This document shows positions 24,341 to 34,914 of a stretch of 64,000 bases of DNA, piece by piece. The stretch spans positions 74,626,633 through 74,690,632 of the forward strand of contig OY294068.1 in assembly GCA_958510875.1 (NCBI GenBank), read 5' to 3'. The notes below the pieces were generated by a model. The model was not told the DNA's origin, ran no database searches, and saw only the letters and a program-made list of their open reading frames with translations. Position 1 is the first letter of the stretch, and every line of letters starts with the position of its first letter. The position numbers were made by a program, and so were the translations under genes. Source of the stretch: Endomychus coccineus. Taxonomy: Eukaryota; Arthropoda; Insecta; Coleoptera; Endomychidae.

Positions 24341-25235
24341 AATTGTTGATATTTGAATGAAACATCTATGGTCTTTCATAACTAAGCTTTATAGACCTGC
24401 GCGCCACATTTATATCTGTTTTCTATCATTTAGAATATATTCTCGGCTCATACAAGTGAGGGAAATTAGTGATCTATGAATCACAGTACATATCTTATGA
24501 AAGTGACTACTGTGACTCACGAGTCCCCGAAGAATCATTCTATGAATTATTTTATGATTCAATAAAAATGTCTATCTGACTAGTTTTCACCAGGAAAATC
24601 AGTATGTGAATTATATTTCGTTGTACAATATTCGACGACTTTGGTAAGTAAACTGACAAACAGAGATACAGATTATGTACATATTTTCACATAATTTCAA
24701 GATTCGAGATCCCATGTTGGACTCAATTAGAAGCTCTCAAGAAAACATTCTGTTTACCTTGAAAACTTATTTTGGTAATGTTCAAGCGAAAACCTGAAGA
24801 CATGGGAACTTTATTTAAATACTACATAAACGAGTCAATTTTGTCTTAATTCGGGGTTCAAAATGTAACAGCTACGACAGAAAAGAATATTAACTGAACA
24901 TCAATCTACCGAGTTTTCGAAGTCCAATATGTCTCAACCGATAATTAATGTTGGAACTCATTTACCTGACTCATCTGACTCATAGGTATTGGAAATTATT
25001 TCGTGCGAAGTTTGCATATAGACAAGAAATAACAAGCAGTTATAATATATAAATTTATTCATGTTTAGTGGATTCATCAAACAAAGTCAGAAAATTGATC
25101 AATAAATATAAAAAATAGTAAACACATGATTCATGAAAAATGTAAATATTGAAATTTCAAATATCACAAATACTTTAATGGTACATTGAGATCAATATGA
25201 TTCCGAATAATCTGATTTTTTCATATCAACCTAGT
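24341..25235. other. AT-rich flank of the LRR gene
   Basis: No motif-bearing frame. It lies downstream of the minus-strand LRR gene and may hold its 3' UTR; no AATAAA was seen within ~100 bp of its stop. Confidence 0.3.
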
Positions 25236-25243
25236 TATATATA

Positions 25244-25278
<35 letters not shown>
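25236..25278. repeat. (TA)n microsatellite
   Basis: An uninterrupted TA run of about 17 units with a short imperfect part before it. Confidence 0.95.
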
Positions 25279-25281
<3 letters not shown>

Positions 25282-25440
25282 GCCCAATGTCATTAGCAGT
25301 TAAAATCGGCTTCAGCTTATCGAATGACCTATTTAAATTGTTGACTACAGTTTATCCTCATATTTAATCAATTAACTATTGAATAATATTTGTTTTTCAT
25401 GGAATTGTAATTTTAATCTGAGGAATCAATAATAATACTA

Positions 25441-26529
25441 CTAATCTAATCGAGCACAATACGTATCTAATCCCTCCATTTTGCGAAGTCCGTCGAGATA
25501 TTCGTTGGTCATTTCTCCTTCCACGACGTCATCACAAACATTCGAGTCAGCTGAAGGATATGAACACACGGGTATATCACCTGTCTCGCAAGCATTAGAA
25601 GGTTCCACAGTTCCGTTACTTCGTTCGAGCCAAGATTTTAAATCCTTCAAACACGGGCAACTCCAAGGGTTCCCATCAAGTGTGATGTAATTTACAGACA
25701 ATTTAGTTCTCAGCTCTTGAGATAAATAATTCAGAAAATTAGCGTCGATATAAAAGGACTTGACGGAAATTTCATTGGGAAATATACGATTATCCAAATG
25801 TGTCAATCGGTTGTATCGCAATCCCAAGTAACTTAAACGTCGATGTCCTCTGAAAGCATCTGGTTTTATGGTCTCAATGTCGTTATAATCGAAGATGATC
25901 TTCTTCAGTTTTCTAAGTCTGTCGAATGCTTTGCTGGGTAAACTTCTGATTTTATTGAACTGGAAATCCATTAACTCTAACATTGTAGTGTTTATAAACC
26001 AATCTCTATTGAATTTGGTCAATTGATTATTATTGAGGTAAATCTGTTTCAAATCGAGTATGTTAGCGAAAGCTCGGTCCTCGATGGTTTTTATCTCATG
26101 ATTTTGAATTTTCAAAACTTCTAGCTGTGGCAGCATGTCGTCACTGAAAACCCCAACCGGAATTATTGCCAATTCACCATGAGCTAGCAGTACATTCTTG
26201 AGCCTGGGTAAGTTTCGGAAAGATCCAACGTCGAGGAACTGTATTTTACACTCATCGAGAACCACTGTATTCAACCAAGGCATATTTCTGATAGAATCTT
26301 TCCCTAAGCGCGGAATATTTTGCTCATGGATATGTACTTCTGCAACAGCCCGATCACTAAATGATGATCTTTCGATACAGCCTGTAACTGTTCCTTCGGT
26401 ATCTTCACCATTTCTTCCGCGTGCAGTTACTTGAACATCGTTGAATGAATTACACCTCGCGCATTCAACCTCATATTGAATTAAGTTAATCGTCAAAAGA
26501 AATAAACACTGGTACACGGCGTTCAACAT
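25441..26529 (-). CDS. Secreted leucine-rich-repeat protein, single exon
   Basis: Intact 362-codon reading frame with stop, the longest in the window and free of lesions. The N-terminus MLNAVYQCLFLLTINLIQY followed by EVECARC looks like a cleaved signal peptide. A cysteine-containing cap (residues ~22-60) leads into about nine LRRs between residues ~70 and 300, with repeats of the kind LKQIYLNNNQLTKFNRDWF and LSYLGLRYNRLTHLDNRIF. These are closed by an LRRCT cap (GNPWSCPCLKDLKSWLERSN, then further cysteines through residue ~325). No transmembrane segment or GPI-type hydrophobic tail follows, so a soluble extracellular protein is inferred. Sequons NTT and NGT are present. LRR proteins of this layout are usually adhesion or ligand-binding factors; the ligand cannot be told. 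The gene may sit antisense inside an intron of the channel gene whose exons flank it to the right. No intron was seen in the frame. Confidence 0.85.
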   Translation of the reverse strand: MLNAVYQCLFLLTINLIQYEVECARCNSFNDVQVTARGRNGEDTEGTVTGCIERSSFSDRAVAEVHIHEQNIPRLGKDSIRNMPWLNTVVLDECKIQFLDVGSFRNLPRLKNVLLAHGELAIIPVGVFSDDMLPQLEVLKIQNHEIKTIEDRAFANILDLKQIYLNNNQLTKFNRDWFINTTMLELMDFQFNKIRSLPSKAFDRLRKLKKIIFDYNDIETIKPDAFRGHRRLSYLGLRYNRLTHLDNRIFPNEISVKSFYIDANFLNYLSQELRTKLSVNYITLDGNPWSCPCLKDLKSWLERSNGTVEPSNACETGDIPVCSYPSADSNVCDDVVEGEMTNEYLDGLRKMEGLDTYCARLD

Positions 26530-26550
26530 CTGGGTTGTTTGCTTGAACGG

Positions 26551-26566
26551 AACAGAAACTAAACTG
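26551..26566 (-). promoter_or_regulatory. Possible arthropod initiator upstream of the LRR gene
   Basis: On the minus strand the sequence CCAGTCAGTTTAG lies about 30 nt before the ATG and contains TCAGT, the arthropod Inr core. No convincing TATA box is seen ahead of it. Suggestive only. Confidence 0.25.
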
Positions 26567-27567
26567 ACTGGTTTGTCAAGTATCAGATCGGAGCAAGAAA
26601 TTCTCGTAATGATAACAAAATCGTTTAATGAACATCGGGAATTCGATAAAGAATATAGGGATTTTAATATTACTGTTATAATTTATTATGATGGCTTGGA
26701 AGAATATAAATCGAATGATCATGGAATCAATAATAACTCATAATATTGAATAGTAAAATGTGATAAAACATGAATTTACACTTCAAACTGTCTATTTTAA
26801 TTTATTCACATTTTACTAGTCAACAAGAATGTACTTCAACTCTTTAAACGCTGGAACTTCAGAATTGAGTGGTGAATAATACAATAAAAGAGATAATATA
26901 AAATCCTTCATTAGTACTCTTCGAATAATGCTCACATTAACGAAGGTATATCAAAATTTCTCTGAGAATCAGATATAATCATGCAGGACACAATATCCCA
27001 TATTCATCAATCCTTCAAAAAATAAGAATTGCACGGTTCTTGCAAATCTGTTTCTCATCTATTTGGCCTTGTTTTATTGTGATAAATTTAATTTGATTAC
27101 TTAATATAGAGGATGAACCGAATAAGATGTCCTTCTAGGGTACAGGGTATCTCTATTAATATTCGCTCTAGAAAAAAATTGGCCGCGCATCCTCGAGCTC
27201 TTTGTTTGAGACAAATTTGTAAGATACCTATAAATTTTGACTAGTGTCATTTGTTTAGGCGCTGTTCTCAAATTAAAAATATCAAATTTTTCAAATTTGA
27301 CAATTTGAGAACGGTTCATTTAATCATTCATTCACTCGCCACAAGAAATACCAGAAGGAAGAAGAAGATTTACGTACCATTGAAATAATAATGTAACGAG
27401 TAATCCAGAAATATCCACTAGAGAAATTAGAGAAATGACGAATATTTCACAATCTTCTGTTGTTCGTATCTTGAAAAAAAAACAAAATCAAACTCTACAG
27501 AAAAATATTCAGAGATGCTACTAAACAAATTTGAAGATACACTCGACGATATGGCGCTGAATGAAAG

Positions 27568-27681
27568 AATACGTCTACTTTCAACAGGATGGAGCACCCG
27601 CACATAATGGACAAATAGTCTCAACTTATCTCAACAATAAATTTTGGAAAAGGTGGATAGGAAATACGGGATTTTTTTAAA
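27568..27681 (+). pseudogene. IS630/mariner-like transposase fragment (second catalytic D)
   Basis: Reads YVYFQQDGAPAHNGQIVSTY followed by LNNKFWKRWIGNTG, then a stop. QQDGAPAH holds the second catalytic aspartate and RWIG is the usual block before the third. Earlier domains are unreadable. It continues, after an insertion, at 28872. Confidence 0.7.
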
Positions 27682-28865
27682 AAAACATGCGTTACCAAAA
27701 TCCAAAGTAAATATTCTTTCAAAGTGTACTACGTTAAAGTGAAAGAAGATTAGAAATGGCATTCTAATTCCAGAATGTATGTAAATCATTCTCTGGAAAT
27801 AAGGTGCAAAATAACACTTCAGTAACTCAAATAGGATGATGTTATTGATATTTAGAATAAACGAAGTTAATTAATTAATTTGATTGACGAGATTCAGTTC
27901 TCATTTTATTTTGCTCCCATATTACGAAAGGACAACTACGAGTACATCCACAACCTTTTAAAGTAATTATTAATTAACGTTCCCAATGAGACTCATAGAA
28001 TACTACTTTTACCAACTCACTTTTACCAACCACTTTAGCTCACATTTTTTTCTAATGTAAAAGAGTTCCTTCGGTATAAGTTGTATATAGTGAAAAAGAA
28101 GTATTGTAATCGTATTTTCGTAGATATATCCGTTTTGAACATTCCTGAATCGATCTATTTTGGACATGATGTAAATTTGTGTGTGTGCGTGCGTAACCCA
28201 CAGTGGAGACAATTGCGCTGTTCCTATTGGCTCTATTGTGTTTTTCTGGTCATAAAGATTCATTAAGCGTATATATTTAACCTGCAAAAGTATTCGAAAT
28301 TCTCATTTTGATTTCAGATGACGTCATCGAAATTTACACTTTATCTTTATAGATGCAGTCTGTTTTCTGTGTTCACTCTGTGTTGTGAATAGTTGAACTG
28401 TCAGAACAAATGAAGGTTAAAATAGTTTCGATACAATAACGACGGTTTTTGTAGTTATAACTTCACGAATAATGATTATTTATGTCATGCTCATTATCTG
28501 GAAACAAATCGCAAATAGCCAAAACTTGATGCTGTGCTAAGGTGGTTATCCAAAACACAATTCTGCAAAGCAAGTTGCGGTATCCCGAACTTCAGATCAT
28601 TCACCTAATGATTATATCTACGCTTCAAATGATCATTTCTATCTTACAAATTAATGATATGTAAGAAACTGAATATTGCTTCACAATGTTATGTTCTAAA
28701 AATAATTTTATTGAAAATAAGGAGCTACTTGTTTAGTCAAATTTAAACTATGGATAAATTTGTTATATGTTATAAAGTGAATGAGTTTACATAACATTGC
28801 CCTTCAGTTCCAGCTCCGTGGAGTATCTCTTGAGGAAGTTGGATATCCAATGTTCTGTTTGTCAC
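27682..28865. other. Insertion inside the transposase, unidentified
   Basis: About 1.2 kb separating two parts of one transposase. No clear inverted repeats or protein motifs recognised. The sequence around 28190-28215 (CGTAACCCACAGTGGAGACA) loosely resembles 21218-21240. Confidence 0.4.
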
Positions 28866-28871
28866 GTAGCC

Positions 28872-29105
28872 ACCGAGATCCCCAGACCTGTCCCACCTGG
28901 ACTATTTTCTGTGGGATCATATCAAAGACACATTTTATTTAAATGTTAGCAGGAATATTGACCAATTAATGAAAAATTCTGAAAATGCAATTCAAAGAAT
29001 TTCAAATGTGCATATATTAAATGCTATAAGAGGTTTGTAAAAACGTTGTCAACATTGCATTCAACAAAACGGAAATCAGCTTCAATATTGTCATTGGTTA
29101 GTAGT
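28872..29105 (+). pseudogene. Same transposase, C-terminal fragment (third catalytic D)
   Basis: Reads PRSPDLSHLDYFLWDHIKDT, then NIDQLMKNSENAIQRI, a stop, and KRCQHCIQQNGNQL. This is the C-terminal part of transposases like that at 49052, with the third aspartate in SHLDYFLW. It resumes the protein after the inserted segment. Confidence 0.7.
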
Positions 29106-29673
29106 TAGTAGATGTTTATAGTTTTAAAATGTTTATCTAATTTAATAATTTTTAATTTGCAAAATAGTTATTCTGTCCTTTTCTTTTCTATTCTATTTAG
29201 ATATCAGTAGACTATAAACAGAAAAATGAATAATTTGCCAAAAGTTGAAAATAAACGGATTAAAAATAATGTCAGACCCATCAAAATAAGATGTTGTTCA
29301 AATCAACAAAAAATCCTCTTTCCATCGAAACTACAGACTACTGTGGTTTCTATTAAAAAAAATAAAAGTTTGTGACGTAACTTAAAAATAGAAAGAACTT
29401 CAAAAATTCCGCCTACGCCAATGGATTGCACGCAAAAATGTGTCCACATAACATTTACTTACATGAAGATAGCTCCAATATGAAACATGTTACGAGGCAT
29501 TGTTGAAATCCTGAAAAATATGGTATTTGACAACAGCGTCTAAATAAATATCTAAATTCATAGGCACTCCCAAATTTGTCTCAAAAAAAAAAGTGCTCGA
29601 GGATGCGTGGTAGGTTTTCTAGGTGCGAATATTGATGAAGACATCCTATAAGGACATCCAATTTGGTTCATCC

Positions 29674-30640
29674 AGTACAGGGCTGACAAATTTTTATGTA
29701 TGTATAGAATAACTCGGTAATTACAGCTTTATTACAGCGAAAAGTCGTAATAGGTAATTCATAATACATTCATATATATTTAATGATGATACAATGAAGG
29801 TCCTGCTATCGTCCTTTGTAAAAGACAAAATGTTGTTAATTCAAATAAACTATTAATGCAATGTCATATAATATAATAGGACGCCTTTCTATTTCTTTAT
29901 TTGTTTCTAATCATTTTCCATATATTTTCGGTTCCTACGGGTGAAGGAAGTTAGGGATCTATGAGTCTGAATCAATTATTTCTTTGTTACTTAAAAGAAA
30001 GTACCTATAAAAAAAAGTGAATTAACGTTTCCTATATATTATGAGCCTAATTGCTCGTTTTTAGTCAATTTCCGAATAACAGGGTAAGTTCCTTCGAAAG
30101 CAGTTTCATTTATATTCGTTTCAATCAAAATTTGTTTATTACCCCTCACTTGGATCTGTACAGCCTAGGCAAATTTTGATGTTTGTATAAGATAACTCGG
30201 TAACTATAGGAGATACACAAAATGGAAGTCATATTCTCGATTTCTTTTCTTTAAACAAATTCACTGGCGGATACAAAAATTTGCTATCGTCTTTTTGTTT
30301 TCGAGTTATAAACAAATATTCCATTTTTCGACTTTTAGACACATGTGATCATCGTGCTTGTTTATGAAGTTAAGAGAAAATAACTTTTAGATTCTGAGCA
30401 CTTTTTCCTGTACAATCCAGTGGCGTCGAGAAAATTGGAAAAAAAAAGATGGAATTTTGAGTTATGACCTGAACTTGTATTTTTCCAAAGGAGGCTCATA
30501 GTTGGCTATGGTTTAGTTGAAACCGATTTTTTTTCTCATTCCAACTATGTACCATATGTCTGGTCGCTTTTAATGTCTGAGTCTTTAATACCTAAAATAA
30601 TATTTTGCTTTACTATATCACTCATACTTTTTTTATATTT
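29674..30640. repeat. Diverged repeat with AGATAACTCGGTAA words
   Basis: Sequences around 29690-29750 and 30165-30215 share GTATAGAATAACTCGGTAA-like wording after AATTTTTATGT/AATTTTGATGT. They may be two copies of an unnamed repeat. No gene recognised. Confidence 0.3.
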
Positions 30641-30649
30641 ATAAGTAGG

Positions 30650-31205
30650 CGTATGACAGTGTTCATGACGGAGAACTTCTTCTTATTAGATTATAAAGAT
30701 GAAAAGTAAGTGAACAAATCTATCTCATTGTTTGATGCGCAGATTTAATGGGATTTGTCTTGACACCTTCACAGGTGAGGCTGAATATCATTCAATTGAT
30801 GGTTTTCGCAAGCAGTTATTCCAGAATATTCCGGTTTCTGTATGGGTTCAGCACCCGAGTGACATAACTGTCGGCCTACGTTTTACCAACCGTTATAAGC
30901 TACTTTCCTTCTGCAAACCAAAATTATTCATTGATGCAAACTGTACGATCGTAGAATAGGTTCTTCTTCAATGATACGAGTACATGAAACTATTTTCAAT
31001 ATCATCTCTTGTTTCTTTTCATACATTACAGGTGGCATCTTCAGGGCAGGCTTGATGCTTGAACTGAAACTGATTCCAGTGGTTTCTGTAGCCGTATTTA
31101 TTGTAGGACAAATCCTTCACGCTACACAGTTCACTGCCTTTATTCCGGTGGTAAACTCTGTTCTGGCCCCTGACCCTGCCATTGTGTGATCATGTGCGAA
31201 GTGAA
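30650..31205 (+). other. Unidentified exon-like cluster
   Basis: Relatively GC-rich for the area. One stretch (30651-30707) is flanked by TTATAAGTAG and GTAAGT and can read RMTVFMTENFFLLDYKDEK. A second frame from ~30735 reads RRFNGICLDTFTGEAEYHSI and runs on to a stop at 30959. A third stretch after CATTACAG (31031) reads GGIFRAGLMLELKLIPVVSV and ends at a stop at 31189, followed by AATAAA at 31203. I recognise no family. It could be a relic of a spliced or retrotransposed gene, and could equally be chance. Confidence 0.2.
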
Positions 31206-32388
31206 TAAAGGTTTCTTATTTATAGAAGCATGTATTTATTTATCATTGTGCAGCAAACTTTCTACATGTTTTCTTACTTGAGGGTTTGCTGCCCAGTGCA
31301 CATAAGTTTTCGTCTGATTTTTCCCCTGCAATACAACGTAATAACAAGAATTTCAGTTTTAAAAAAAAAAACTTCTATCAATTTGTGTTACCACATAGTT
31401 TACCATATTTTGATTCCATTCGGCAGCGAATTAGAATTTTAAATCAATTCAAAAATAGAAGTTTCGCACAGGAAACTGCCACTCCAGATGAAAATATTAT
31501 ATGAAATAGGAGAATGTTTTATTTAATATTATCAAATGATGAAAAGCTGTTCTGGGAAGCAATTAAAGTGATACCTTTGATGGCGTCAAATTTTTACACT
31601 ATTCACTTCCTTATGCTTCCAGTAGATCATTAGAGATACATCAATCTGTTGGAATGTTAGTGAATGTACAAAAGTACATGTTTATCATATTGTCATCAAC
31701 AATCAAAGGTCAAATGATGAACAGATATCATAAACAATCAATTATTCGGAATAACAACATCTTGTACATTATGAATTGTTCAGCTTCTTTCGATTATTCT
31801 TGATAGCTCATCAAGTAAACATTGGACGATATTATCTGTTTTGCAGTTATGTACATCGATGGCCTTAAGTCAAGTATGTTGGAAAATGGCGTTTTCCTTG
31901 TTTCAATAAATTTTTGATCTGATGACCCCAATGTCCCGAATTTGACATGCCTGAAATACTGCTGAAAAAATTCCATTAAAATACTCAGCTAAATGCCCTA
32001 CAGGAACGAATGAATTACTTTCGCTAACTACAACGTATACATCTCTCCATCCAACGAAGAAGAACTTAAATCACATAAACGAAATTTTACCATCTAGATC
32101 AGTTAAAACCACTTCCTGGAGATTGTTGGTCGTTTTATAACAATTTTCACTGAGGATGATTATTTGTTCTGTTTTCCAAAATGTTGTTTTTCAAGGTACC
32201 TACTGTTTTTTCAGTCCTGTTTTGTACTCCAATGATTATAATCATTATAATGTTTTGAAATAAAATTGTATGCAAAAACTTGTAAGTGTGAGAAGTTATA
32301 ATGGTAACGATTCAGAAATCACTAATGAAAGACGCTAAGATAGACTGTACGTTATATTGAAACTATTCAAATAATCTACATAATGATT
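31206..32388. other. AT-rich stretch without recognised genes
   Basis: No motif-bearing frames or repeats recognised. Confidence 0.35.
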
Positions 32389-32389
32389 T

Positions 32390-32683
32390 CACTACTCTGA
32401 GCATAGAGATCATATTAGATAGAGGAGTGAAGCCTGTGTTCAAGGTATATAAGCGGTGCGTGACATGTTCAAATTTCTAAGCGGTACCTACTCCACCGTA
32501 TTTTCACCCCCCCCCTCACACTCTCCTCCAACCGCTTACATTGATGACGGCGTACCGCGAGAACGTTACCTTGAGCGAGAAGAGTGGGGACCGCTAATAG
32601 AAAAAATTTCATTCGAACCCTGCGTGGCATTACGGCCCGCTTTACTCCTCCATCTACTATATGATCTCTATGACTCTGAGTCT
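32390..32683. mobile_element. MITE-like inverted repeat, ~290 bp
   Basis: The left end ACTCTGAGCATAGAGATCAT and the following ATAGAGGAGTGAAGC are complementary, with few mismatches, to GCTTTACTCCTCCATCTA...ATGATCTCTATGACTCTGAG at ~32638-32681. TIRs are ~40 bp. The middle is GC-rich with a CCCCCCCC run at ~32508. Confidence 0.65.
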
Positions 32684-32689
32684 TACCCT

Positions 32690-33150
32690 GACACCTGCTG
32701 ACAGGTTGACTTCCAAATTATTCACACTATAATATAACCTTGCTCTCTGATGACATCTGCTGTCACATGAACTATCAAGCTTTGCCACAGAGTAAAATCA
32801 TCTAATAAAATGTGACTCCAGACTTCTTTTGGGCCGATTACAATACCAACACTATATAGTGAAGAAATTAAATATATGGAAATTTATGTCTTGCATTCTT
32901 TTGGAAAAAGCTGGAATCAAATTAACAACAATCAATGGTATGATATGGTATCACTCATCACTACATGAAACAATATCCGACTAATTTCACAGGAGGTTGA
33001 TTTCTAACTTTACTTCAACTGCTTTCAACTCTCAAATATCATGCGAAAAGGAAACATGCAAATTGTTGTTCCTTATTTTATTGGAGTTTTACCATCATTC
33101 GTTTCCAGAATAAACAGGGGATCATATGCTATTGCAGATATGAAGCATCA
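32690..33150. other. Unrecognised flank
   Basis: No recognised gene or repeat before the R1-type relic. Confidence 0.3.
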
Positions 33151-33159
33151 TACGTCCAC

Positions 33160-34430
33160 ACAAGGTTCCGTACTTAGACTTATTGTAGAACATCATGTAC
33201 GATGCTGCGCTGAGGTTGCCAAGGCCCACGGGGACAAAGCCTGTTGGCTTCGCAGATGATATTGCTGTGATTGTCACTGCCGAATACTTCGAAGAAGCCA
33301 CGCAGAAGGCGGACGAAGGCTGTCGTCATAATCCGCCTGTGGCTCTTGGCGAATGACATACAATTCGCAGACCATAAACCCGAGGCAATACTGGTGATTA
33401 GCAGAAAAACGACAGAAGCTGAGTCACTCGCCGTTGAGGGCTGCGACATATCTTGGCAGCCATCATTGAGATTGCGGGAGTCCAGATAGATGCCACGCTA
33501 CGGTTCGACGAACATCTGCGTGTGGTGAGCACGAGAGCATCTGCAGTGACCAACACACTGGCCAGAACTATGTCCAATATAGAGGAACCTACTCAGAGTC
33601 GCAGAAGGCTACACTCCAACATCGTCAGCTTTACGATTCTGTACGCAGCCCCAATCTGAATTTCGGCCGCGGCGATGGCATCGTACATATACCAATTAAC
33701 CTTGGTGTACCGTAGCTGTGTCTTACGAGTGAAATGCGCATATTATACGGCTTCATACGGTGCAGTCTGTGTTAGTGCCGACATGCCACCAATCCGTCTG
33801 AAGGTGGAGGAGCAAGCGGAGATGTACAGGCGTAGGCGCAAAGTAGGGAATATCGACCAACGCACCATAAGGAGGCGAGGATAACAATGTCAGCGCAATG
33901 GTGGTGGCTCTGGAATGTATCCAGCAAGGAGAGGTGGATCCATCCACTCATCCCAGATGTTGTCGCATTGACCAATAGGTCGCACACAGTGATAGATCAC
34001 GACTTCGTGTAGCTGCTAACAGGACATGGGTGCTTCAGGGCACCGTTTTCTACTGGATGCCCGACCTCCCAACCATTGTCCGCGTATCAACAAGCCGGGC
34101 AAGAACCTTCAAGGAATTCTACAGCAGCAGTTGTCCCTGGAGAATATCGTTGAGTAGATGATTGTGTCCCAGTCCACCAGGAATGCGGTGTCCGATTTTG
34201 CGGTTATCGTATTGAAGGAGCTCAGACGTACAGATGACGAGAGAAGATACCAACCCGTGGCATACAGGAAGACGACTAACAAATAGACCAGAAGGGGCGC
34301 ATGACAGCCATTTCGTACCTCGCGAAGTAATGCCTGACGGCGGTCCCGCGAGGTGCTGGTTTTAGTGAGTAGAAATCCAACAGACCGTCAAACGTGTGCT
34401 TCACAGCGTCTTTTGAAGATTTCCACCTAT
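33160..34430 (+). pseudogene. R1-clade LINE, 5'-truncated ORF2 (RT end and C-terminus)
   Basis: Broken frames give LWNIMYDAALRLPRPTGTKP-like wording at ~33190. It is followed directly by VGFADDIAVIVTAEYFEEAT (33242), the FADD catalytic box of the reverse transcriptase. RT thumb and tail follow: AGVQIDATLRFDEHLRVVST (33477), ASAVTNTLARTM, RRLHSNIVSFTILYAAPI and SADMPPIRLKVEEQAEMYRR (33777). This wording is typical of insect R1-clade elements. The region is markedly GC-richer than its surroundings, as R1 ORFs are. Stops at several places and loss of the 5' half make it inactive. It ends near 34430, where a CA-rich repeat begins. Confidence 0.8.
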
Positions 34431-34437
34431 CTTCGCA

Positions 34438-34530
34438 AAAACAAAACACACACAGACAGACACATACACAGACACAGACACAGGCACAGATAGAGACACA
34501 GACACAGACACAGACACAGGCCCAAACGCC
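34438..34530 (+). repeat. (CAGACA)n-like microsatellite
   Basis: Imperfect ACACAGACAGACACA repeats directly after the R1-type relic. This is possibly an expanded LINE tail. Confidence 0.85.
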
Positions 34531-34914
34531 CTAGATAAAAAACGGAAAATATGGATTTTTCATCAAACCACGCCCCTGCGGACAAAGCTCATACAATATT
34601 CCACGCCACAAAATTGACGGCAGACATGCATAACTCTGTCATTACAAGTTTGGCATAGACTTTTTGAATGTGTATACTTTGGCGCCTACAGCAGGTAGAA
34701 CTTTTTTTAAAACCTTTTTAACAGAGTAACGTACGCCAATCTCAAGCACCAAACGGACAATCAATGATAAAATATTCAAGTGTCTCCTGGCCAATAATTA
34801 TTATAAAACACATTTCACTCCGATATATCAATAATGGCATCCCCCATTAGTCAAATCATAATTAGCTATTCCTACTCACCTTGAGCTCAGAAAGTTTGTT
34901 TAAATGTATAGTTC

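Larger units (their letters stand above)
27111..29673 (+). mobile_element. Transposon with ~160 bp TIRs and split transposase
   Basis: The left end GGATGAACCGAATAAGATGT and the right end (complement GGATGAACCAAATTGGATGT) continue as inverted repeats for ~160 bp, including GCATCCTCGAGC and TTTGAGACAAATTTG. Inside, plus-strand transposase pieces of the IS630/Tc1-mariner group lie at 27568-27680 and 28872-29100. They are separated by ~1.2 kb of unrelated DNA. Confidence 0.75.
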
